Below are positions 5,212 to 10,250 of a stretch of 10,250 nucleotides of DNA, piece after piece. Under the pieces are notes generated by a model. That model was not told the DNA's origin. It searched no databases and was given only the letters and a program-made list of their open reading frames with translations. A program made the position numbers and the translations under genes. Origin of the DNA: Polaromonas sp. (lineage in GTDB: Bacteria; Pseudomonadota; Gammaproteobacteria; Burkholderiales; Burkholderiaceae_C); NCBI GenBank assembly GCA_028292345.1, contig JAQGMN010000406.1, positions 1 through 10,250 of the forward strand, read 5' to 3'. Every line of letters starts with the position of its first letter. Position 1 is the first letter of the stretch.

Positions 5212-6245
5212 AACTGCTCGTCACTGGCGTCGAAGGCTATATCGGCTGCCTGCTCGCTCCCTTCCTTCAGGCACGCGGCCATGAAATCGTCGGCCTGGAC
5301 ACCGGCTACTACCGCGACGGCTGGCTGTTCAGCGACAGCAAGCTGGTGCCCGGTTTCCCGCGCACCATCAACCGCGACATCCGCAACATCCAGGCCGAAG
5401 ACCTGGAAGGGATCGACGCGGTCGTGCACATGGCCGAGCTGTCGAACGACCCGCTGGCTGAAAACATTCCGGAACTCACCTTCCAGATCAACCACCAGGC
5501 CTCGGTGCGGCTGGCCGAACTGGCCAAGGCGGCCGGCGTCAAGCGCTTTGTCTACACCTCGTCGTGCAGCGTCTATGGCGTGGCCGACGGCAACGAGCCG
5601 ATGACCGAGCTGTCGCCCATCAATCCGCAGACGGCCTATGCCAAGTGCAAGACGCTGGTCGAGCGCGACGTGATGGCGCTGGCCTCGACGAACTTTTCGC
5701 CGACCTTTTTGCGCAACGCGACGGCCTATGGCGCCTCGCCGCGCATGCGCTTTGACATCGTGCTGAACAACCTGTGCGGCATTGCCGCGACGACCGGCAA
5801 GATCACCATGACCAGCGACGGCTCGCCGTGGCGGCCCCTGGTGCATGTGCTCGACATCTGCCAGGCGGTGGCCAGCGTCCTGGAAGCGCCGCAGGATGCG
5901 ATCCACAACGAGATCTTCAACGTCGGCCATGACGAAGACAACTACCAGGTGCGCGAGATCGCGCAGATCGTGGCCAATGTCTACCCGGGCTGCGAGCTGA
6001 GCTTTGGCGACTACAGCGCCGACAACCGCAGCTACCGCGTCAGCTTCGCCAAGATCCATGAAAAGCTGCACGGCTTTCAATGCGCCTGGGACGCACGCAA
6101 GGGCGCGCAGCAACTGCACGATGTGTACCAACGCATCGGCATCGACGACGCCACCTTCCATGCGCGGCCCTTCACCCGGCTCAAGCAGCTCAAGTACCTG
6201 AGCGCGACGGGCCAGGTCGACGACCGCTTTTTCTGGAAGTATTGA
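5208..6245 (+). CDS. Extended SDR: NAD-dependent nucleotide-sugar epimerase/reductase
   Basis: The 345-residue product is an extended short-chain dehydrogenase. It has the NAD-binding motif TGVEGYIG (6-13), an acidic D31 after the second strand favouring NAD, HMAELS (74-79), TSSCSVYG (117-124), the catalytic Y144-AKC-K148, LRNATAYG (168-175) and SPWRPLVHVLDIC (206-218) in the substrate domain. The catalytic Ser region reads SSCSVYG, like GalE-type epimerases. It is not the T-D-E pattern of sugar 4,6-dehydratases, so RfbG or RmlB activity is unlikely. The enzyme should epimerise, oxidise or reduce a nucleotide sugar in the cytoplasm. GGAG at 5197-5200 lies 7 nt before the ATG, which sits inside the upstream stop (ATGA 5208-5211). 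It is the last gene of the cassette. The precise reaction is not readable. Confidence 0.8.
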   Translation: MKLLVTGVEGYIGCLLAPFLQARGHEIVGLDTGYYRDGWLFSDSKLVPGFPRTINRDIRNIQAEDLEGIDAVVHMAELSNDPLAENIPELTFQINHQASVRLAELAKAAGVKRFVYTSSCSVYGVADGNEPMTELSPINPQTAYAKCKTLVERDVMALASTNFSPTFLRNATAYGASPRMRFDIVLNNLCGIAATTGKITMTSDGSPWRPLVHVLDICQAVASVLEAPQDAIHNEIFNVGHDEDNYQVREIAQIVANVYPGCELSFGDYSADNRSYRVSFAKIHEKLHGFQCAWDARKGAQQLHDVYQRIGIDDATFHARPFTRLKQLKYLSATGQVDDRFFWKY

Positions 6246-6557
6246 ACCCCGGCGCTTTATCAGCGAACGCCTGAGGGTGGCAAGCTGCCAGTTTGACGGA
6301 TAGAACAGACGGGCAGCGCCTGACTGCGCGCCAGGCGCTCAAGCCGCAGCACCTTGAGCGCAACTGGCGCGTGGACGGGACCGGCAGCACCTGCTGGCCG
6401 TTCGCGCCGCCGGTGTCGGTGCATGCCGCAATCAAGCGTCAAATCGACCTTCTGCGCCTGGCCATGGGTCAACAGCGGCCCAGCCGCCGGATGAACCGAA
6501 AGCCGTTGTCGGCGCAGCCAGGACGATCGAGCTGGCGAACTGGCATTTGCGGCCAGA
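6246..6557. other. Convergent intergenic region
   Basis: This 312-bp gap lies between the SDR gene (+) and the MocR-type gene (-). It keeps the GC-rich composition of the neighbours. Short open frames cross it, but none has a recognisable product or a good ribosome site. A weak hairpin TGGCA-AGC-TGCCA (6278-6290) and a strong one (6327-6371) are the only structures seen. Confidence 0.6.
6327..6371. terminator. Strong imperfect hairpin between convergent genes; possible bidirectional terminator
   Basis: The left arm 6327-6343 (CGCGCCAGGCGCTCAAG) pairs with the right arm 6353-6371 (CTTGAGCGCAACTGGCGCG). All 17 left-arm bases pair; the right arm has one AA bulge (6362-6363), and the loop is 9 nt. 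Its place between two genes that end towards each other suits a terminator for both strands. Neither side has a T-run, so it could instead be a structured 3' UTR or a repeat. Confidence 0.4.
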
Positions 6558-8054
6558 TCAGCCAGGCGCCCTGTGCGCCATCTGCGCCACCACCGCTGCC
6601 AGGGAGCGGATTCCCTGCGCAATCTGATCGGTTCTCAAGCTGGCATACCCCAGGATCAGTCCGGCGGGCCGAGGCTGCATGGGCAACTCCGGGTTGGCAA
6701 ACAGCGGCGTGACCGGGTAGATGCCAACGCCCTGGCCCCGGGCTGCGGCCACCAGCGCGGGCTCGTCCCGAGACCGCAGCATTGGCAGCCACAGCACCAT
6801 GTGCAGGCCCGCCGCCGTGCCGCTGAGCCGCACGTCCCCCGGAAGGTGGCGCGCAACGGCGTCCAGCAAGGCCGTGCGGCGGCGCTCGTTTTCGCGCCGC
6901 ATGCGCCGCACATGGCGCTCGTAGGCGCCGCTGTCGATCAAGGAGGCCAGAACGCGCTGCTCCAGCACGGGCGCATGGCGGTCGGCCAGCCGCTTGGCTT
7001 GCCGGAACACCGGCACCAGTGCGGGCGGCAGCACCAGGTAGCCCAGCCGCAGCTGCGGCGACAGCGCCTTGGAAAAAGTGCCGATGTAGATCACGCGGCC
7101 GTCGGTGTCGATCGACTGCAGCGCGTCGATCGGGCGCTGGCCGTAACGGAACTCGCCGTCATAGTCGTCCTCGACGATCCAGGCGTCGCGCTGCCCGGCC
7201 CATTGCAGCAGCTCCAGGCGCCGGCCGATGGGCAGCACCCCGCCCAGCGGGAACTGGTGCGATGGCGTCACATACGCCAGGCGGACACGCTCGTCCTGCG
7301 AAAGGCGGGCGGTGTCCAGTCCATGCTCGTCCACCGGCATGCTCAGGCACCGGGCGCCGGTGGCCTCGAAGCAGCGCCTGGCCATCGGGTAGCCGGGCTC
7401 CTCAAAGGCAAAGGCGTCCCCCGCATCGAGCAGCAGCCGCGCGCACAGGTCGATGGCCTGCTGCGCGCCATGCACCACCACGATCTGCCCGGCCTGGCAG
7501 GCCAGTCCCCGGGCACGCCGCAAATAGCCCTGCAGGGCGCTCCTGAGCCGGGCGTCGCCCTCGGGCGGCGCGTAGCAGAGGCTGGGCTGCTGGCGCAGCA
7601 GTTCGGCCTGGTAGGCACGCCGCCACAGCAGGGTCGGAAAGTCCCGGGAAGCGACCGCGCCGTACTGAAAGTCGATGCCGACCGGTTCGGCCCCGGGCAA
7701 TGCCGGCATGCCGATTCCCGTCAGGCGGCGCCCAAACGCGGACAGCGCTGGCGCACGCTCGACCCGCCGGCTTGCCTGGGTTGCGCTGGGTGCGGGCGCT
7801 GCCAGCGGGCTGGCCACCCGGGCAGACCGTCCCGGGGACGTGACCAGGAAGCCCTCGGCCACCAGTTGCTCGTAGGCGGCGGTGACGGTGGTGCGCGACA
7901 CCGCCAGCTCGGCGGCCAGGGCTCTTGTGGAAGGCGCGCGGGCGCCCGGAACCAGCGTGCCGTCGGCCATCTGGGCGCGCAGCAGGTCGTAGATTCGGCG
8001 TCCGGCCCTGGTGGCGCCGGGGTGGCGGTCGGAGGGATGGCGGGACTGGACCAT
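6558..8054 (-). CDS. MocR-family transcriptional regulator (GntR winged helix fused to aminotransferase-like domain)
   Basis: The 498-residue product is a typical MocR/PdxR-type regulator. Residues about 16-80 form a GntR winged helix-turn-helix, including PSTRALAAELAVSRTTVTAA. The rest is a fold-type I aminotransferase domain, with DDYDGEF at about 296-302 and the PLP-binding lysine K329 in the TFSKALSP segment, so cofactor binding looks intact. Such proteins sense PLP or an amino-compound and usually control a divergent neighbour. Start: ATG 8054 begins MVQSRHPSDRHPG; an in-frame ATG at 8129 would add 25 atypical residues and run through the intergenic region, so it is not preferred. No clear Shine-Dalgarno is seen at either. 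The divergent paiB gene is the likely target. The signal molecule is unknown. Confidence 0.88.
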   Translation of the reverse strand: MVQSRHPSDRHPGATRAGRRIYDLLRAQMADGTLVPGARAPSTRALAAELAVSRTTVTAAYEQLVAEGFLVTSPGRSARVASPLAAPAPSATQASRRVERAPALSAFGRRLTGIGMPALPGAEPVGIDFQYGAVASRDFPTLLWRRAYQAELLRQQPSLCYAPPEGDARLRSALQGYLRRARGLACQAGQIVVVHGAQQAIDLCARLLLDAGDAFAFEEPGYPMARRCFEATGARCLSMPVDEHGLDTARLSQDERVRLAYVTPSHQFPLGGVLPIGRRLELLQWAGQRDAWIVEDDYDGEFRYGQRPIDALQSIDTDGRVIYIGTFSKALSPQLRLGYLVLPPALVPVFRQAKRLADRHAPVLEQRVLASLIDSGAYERHVRRMRRENERRRTALLDAVARHLPGDVRLSGTAAGLHMVLWLPMLRSRDEPALVAAARGQGVGIYPVTPLFANPELPMQPRPAGLILGYASLRTDQIAQGIRSLAAVVAQMAHRAPG

Positions 8055-8076
8055 GAATAATGATGAAAACTGGACC

Positions 8077-8105
8077 TTTTCATTGTGCCGGTTGCAGGCG
8101 ATAGT
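8077..8105 (+). promoter_or_regulatory. Possible paiB promoter
   Basis: TTTTCA (8077-8082) and GATAGT (8100-8105) lie 17 bp apart. Each matches the sigma70 consensus at 4 of 6 positions, and transcription would start about 30 nt before the paiB ATG. The call is weak on sequence alone. It gains slightly from the position between divergent genes. Confidence 0.22.
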
Positions 8106-8120
8106 GCCATGGATTGCAAC
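8091..8120. promoter_or_regulatory. Candidate operator between mocR-type gene and paiB
   Basis: GTTGCA (8091-8096) and TGCAAC (8115-8120) form an inverted repeat across a 30-bp segment. Read as direct repeats, TTGCA recurs at 8092 and 8114, 22 bp apart. MocR-type regulators are known to bind repeated sites in such divergent gaps. The segment overlaps the proposed -10 of paiB. Confidence 0.25.
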
Positions 8121-8140
8121 TTCATTCATTCACTCATTCA
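8121..8140 (+). repeat. TTCA tetranucleotide tandem repeat (5 units)
   Basis: Five consecutive 4-bp units lie here: TTCA three times, CTCA, then TTCA. They end 2 bp before the paiB ATG and occupy the place where a Shine-Dalgarno sequence would be. Four units are perfect and one has a single change. Confidence 0.6.
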
Positions 8141-8142
8141 CG

Positions 8143-8766
8143 ATGTACATTCCCAAGCACTTTGCCGAAACCCGGCCGGACGAACTCGCCCGCATCATCC
8201 GCGCGCACCCGCTGGGCATGCTCGTCGTCCAGGGCAGCGACGGGCTCGACGCCGACCACATCCCGTTCGAATTCGATCCTGGCGCGCAAACGCCCGGCGT
8301 TCTGTCGGCCCATGTGGCGCGGGCCAACCCGCTGTGGCAGCGCTGCCCCACGGGCACGCCGGTCATGGTCGTGTTCCGCGGTGCCGAGGCGTACATCTCG
8401 CCCAGCTGGTACCCGAGCAAGCACGAGGCGCATCGCCAGGTGCCGACCTGGAACTACGAGGTCGTGCATGCGCACGGCACGCTCACCATCCACGACGACG
8501 AGCGATTCGTTCGCCGCATCGTCGCGCGCCTGACACGCCAGCACGAGGCGGCCGAACCGAAGCCCTGGAAAATGGGGGACTCGGCGTCCGAATACATCGA
8601 CGCCCTGCTGCGCAGCATCGTGGGCATCGAGATCGCGCTCACGTCGCTGGTGGGCAAGGTCAAGCTCAGCCAGAACAAGGAAACGCGTGATCGCCTCAAT
8701 GCCGCCGGTACGCTGGAGGCACGGGGACACGGCGACATGGCGCGCGCCATGCGCAGAGCCGGCTGA
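8143..8766 (+). CDS. paiB: PaiB-family FMN-binding protein / negative transcriptional regulator
   Basis: The 207-residue product starts MYIPKHFAETRPDEL and follows the PaiB family along its whole length. Features include the HPLGMLVVQ strand (25-33), DHIPFEFDP (41-49), LSAHVARANPLWQR, the AYISPSWYPSK motif near residues 83-93, VPTWNYEVVHAHG (near 99-111) and a C-terminal KLSQNK...R segment. These proteins have a split-barrel flavin-binding fold. Bacillus subtilis PaiB was described as a negative regulator of sporulation and degradative enzymes; the biochemical role elsewhere is poorly defined. The start at 8143 matches the family N-terminus; an in-frame upstream ATG at 8011 would run into the opposite gene. 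There is no Shine-Dalgarno; a TTCA repeat lies there instead. The gene is divergent from the MocR-type regulator, which probably controls it. Confidence 0.9.
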   Translation: MYIPKHFAETRPDELARIIRAHPLGMLVVQGSDGLDADHIPFEFDPGAQTPGVLSAHVARANPLWQRCPTGTPVMVVFRGAEAYISPSWYPSKHEAHRQVPTWNYEVVHAHGTLTIHDDERFVRRIVARLTRQHEAAEPKPWKMGDSASEYIDALLRSIVGIEIALTSLVGKVKLSQNKETRDRLNAAGTLEARGHGDMARAMRRAG

Positions 8767-8795
8767 GCCGCAGAAAAACACGCCCAAAAACCAGT

Positions 8796-10250
8796 TCAGG
8801 CGATCTCCGCCCCCACCCACCCGCGCAGGCTGTTCAAGAACGCCCAGCCCTGTACGCGCGGCAGGTCGTCCCGCCGCACCACCGCCTCGACCAGCCGACC
8901 GTCACGCAGCGCCAGCGCCCGGCCGATGCCGGGCAACAGGCCGCAGGCCAGTGGCGGCGTGACCCAGCGCCCGCCAATCAGCATCGCCACGTTGCCGCGT
9001 GTGCATTCGGTGATCTCGCCTTCTGGATTCCAGAGCACGGTGTCGAACACGCCAGGCGCAGCCGGCGTGAAGGCGTCGTAATGCGCGCGGCGCGTGGTCT
9101 TGAAGCGCACGAACTCGCCGTGGGCGTCCGGCAACGGACGGTCGGCCAGCTGCAGGCGAACCTGCGCCGGCGATGCGTCCATGGCGAAGGCTTGCGCGCG
9201 CGGCCGACCCTGCGCACCCAGCAGCAGGCGCACGCGCCACAGGCCTTGCGCATGCGCCTGCGCCAGTTCGTGCAGGCCGTGTTCGACTTGCAACGGCTCC
9301 CACTGGTAGCCGAAATGCGCGGCGGCGCTGGCCAGTCGCGCCAGGTGCTCGGCGGCGTGGCGCAGCTGGCCGTCCTGCAGCGCCAGGGTTTCCAGCAGGT
9401 CGAAAGGCAGGCTGGCGCGCTCCAGGAACTGTCGTTTGTTGCGCCATTCCTGCCATTCGTCGTCCGTGGCAGCGCCCGAGGTGATGCCGCTGCCGATGCC
9501 GCAGCGCAGCCGCCCGGCCCGCACGGCGACGGTGCGGATCGGCACGTTGAAGGTGGCGCGAATGCCCTGCCCCGGTGTGCCTGGCCGCACGATCCCCATC
9601 GCGCCGCAGTACACGCCGCGCGGCCCGGTTTCCAGTTCGCGGATCATCTGCATGGCGCGCACCTTGGGCGCGCCGGTGACCGAGCCGCAGGGAAACAGCG
9701 CGCCGAACACGTCGGCCAGCGTGGTGCCGGCGCGGGTCCTGGCCTGCACGTCGGAAGTCATCTGCCACACGCTGGGCAGCGCCTCGGTGTGGAACAAGAC
9801 GGGCACCCGCACGCTGAAGGGCTCGGCGATGCGCGAGAGGTCGTTGCGCAGCAGGTCCACGATCATGACGTTTTCGGCGCGCTCCTTGGGCGAGGCACGC
9901 AAGGAGCAGGCCTGGGCGGCGTCGTCTTGCGGCGTGGCACCCCGTGCGGCCGTGCCTTTCATGGGACGGGCCAGGATGCGGCCGCTCTCCGGGCCGTTCT
10001 GCCAGTCGAAAAACAGTTCGGGCGACACCGACAGCAGCTGCTCATCGCCGGTGTCGATGAAGGCCGCATAGCCGCCCGGCTGGGCGCGCTCCAGGGCGGC
10101 GAACAGGGCCAGCGCCGCATCCGCTTCGGGTTCGCCAAGCCACTCGCCCAAGAGCGGCGCGGTGAAGTTGACCTGGTACAGCTCGCCGGCGGCAATCGCT
10201 TGCTGGATGCGCGCCACGGCCGCGCCGAACGCCGGGCGCGGGCAGGTGGC
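8796..10250 (-). CDS. pabB: Fused aminodeoxychorismate synthase component I / aminodeoxychorismate lyase (N-terminus outside window)
   Basis: This minus-strand frame stays open to the right edge, giving about 484 visible residues. The first residues, AFGAAVARIQQAI and GELYQVNFT, already belong to the PabB core, so a GTG at 10217 is not the start. The chorismate-binding domain shows SPELFF, RPMKGTAARG, ENVMIVDLLRNDLSRIAEP, CGSVTGAPK, GVYCGAMG and CGIGSGITSGA. The lysine in PMKGT is the mark of aminodeoxychorismate synthase; anthranilate synthase has Ala there. After about residue 275 comes a class IV aminotransferase-like PabC domain, with the probable PLP lysine in FKTTRRAHYDAF (K373 counted from GTG 10217), EITECTRGNV and PPLACGLLPGI. 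Together they turn chorismate and ammonia (from PabA) into 4-aminobenzoate and pyruvate for folate. The gene converges on paiB with a 29-bp gap. Confidence 0.93.
   Translation of the reverse strand, partial: ATCPRPAFGAAVARIQQAIAAGELYQVNFTAPLLGEWLGEPEADAALALFAALERAQPGGYAAFIDTGDEQLLSVSPELFFDWQNGPESGRILARPMKGTAARGATPQDDAAQACSLRASPKERAENVMIVDLLRNDLSRIAEPFSVRVPVLFHTEALPSVWQMTSDVQARTRAGTTLADVFGALFPCGSVTGAPKVRAMQMIRELETGPRGVYCGAMGIVRPGTPGQGIRATFNVPIRTVAVRAGRLRCGIGSGITSGAATDDEWQEWRNKRQFLERASLPFDLLETLALQDGQLRHAAEHLARLASAAAHFGYQWEPLQVEHGLHELAQAHAQGLWRVRLLLGAQGRPRAQAFAMDASPAQVRLQLADRPLPDAHGEFVRFKTTRRAHYDAFTPAAPGVFDTVLWNPEGEITECTRGNVAMLIGGRWVTPPLACGLLPGIGRALALRDGRLVEAVVRRDDLPRVQGWAFLNSLRGWVGAEIA

Noticed and set aside
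3859..6161. Long open frames on the minus strand (3859-5181 and 4989-6161) opposite the oxidoreductase and SDR genes
   Set aside because: They are antisense frames of GC-rich genes, with Arg/Ala/His/Gly-rich sequence and no motif. The plus-strand frames have clear family motifs and ribosome sites.
5208..6245. Reading the SDR as the missing CDP-glucose 4,6-dehydratase
   Set aside because: The catalytic Thr-Asp-Glu pattern of dehydratases is absent and the motif is of epimerase type.
6573..8060. A 495-codon plus-strand frame opposite the MocR-type gene
   Set aside because: The minus strand encodes a textbook winged helix and PLP-lysine aminotransferase domain. The plus frame has no recognisable protein features.
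8055..8129. Longer N-terminus for the MocR-type regulator (ATG at 8129)
   Set aside because: The added 25 residues are translated promoter and repeat DNA and do not fit the family, which begins shortly before the winged helix.
1..10250. CRISPR array, tRNA/rRNA, insertion sequence, toxin-antitoxin or phage defence genes
   Set aside because: I looked on both strands and saw no regularly spaced long repeats, cloverleaf, transposase motif or defence-family protein.

Overview
The window looks like chromosomal DNA of a high-G+C betaproteobacterium, most likely a member of the Comamonadaceae (Polaromonas/Rhodoferax/Acidovorax type). This rests on the strong GC-rich third-position bias, a fused pabB-pabC gene, the protein flavour, and a pair of AGCTA-TTTTT-ATAGCAA intergenic repeats like those I remember from that family. 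Genus assignment is inference.

Layout. (1) 1-157: 3' end of a fumarylacetoacetase gene (+), followed by a GC-rich hairpin. (2) 335-988: tapT, a complete DTW-domain tRNA acp3U synthase (+), with one copy of a 56-bp degenerate repeat on each side. (3) 989-1379: a non-coding stretch with a sharply AT-rich patch (44 of 120 bases G+C at 1141-1260), short direct repeats spaced 22 bp, a possible promoter and two leader hairpins. (4) 1380-6245: a five-gene, same-strand surface-sugar cassette: a GT14 glycosyltransferase, glucose-1-phosphate cytidylyltransferase (rfbF), an RmlC-like 3,5-epimerase, a COG4091-type Rossmann/SAF oxidoreductase and an extended SDR epimerase. The last three genes are joined by two ATGA stop/start overlaps. 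(5) 6246-6557: a convergent gap with a strong imperfect hairpin. (6) 6558-8054 (-) and 8143-8766 (+): a divergent pair, a MocR-type GntR/aminotransferase regulator and a PaiB-family FMN-binding protein. (7) 8796-10250 (-): a fused aminodeoxychorismate synthase/lyase gene (pabB-pabC), with its N-terminus off the right edge.

How the genes may work together. The cassette makes CDP-glucose from glucose-1-phosphate (RfbF). Three enzymes able to epimerise or oxidise/reduce a sugar or its derivative follow, plus a glycosyltransferase. The usual next enzyme, CDP-glucose 4,6-dehydratase (RfbG), is not in the window, and the SDR lacks the dehydratase Asp-Glu signature. The end product therefore cannot be read from known CDP-sugar pathways. 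This is the best candidate for something undescribed here. The flanking genes (tyrosine catabolism, tRNA modification, folate synthesis, MocR/PaiB) are ordinary chromosomal genes. No tRNA, rRNA, insertion sequence, CRISPR array or phage gene was seen.
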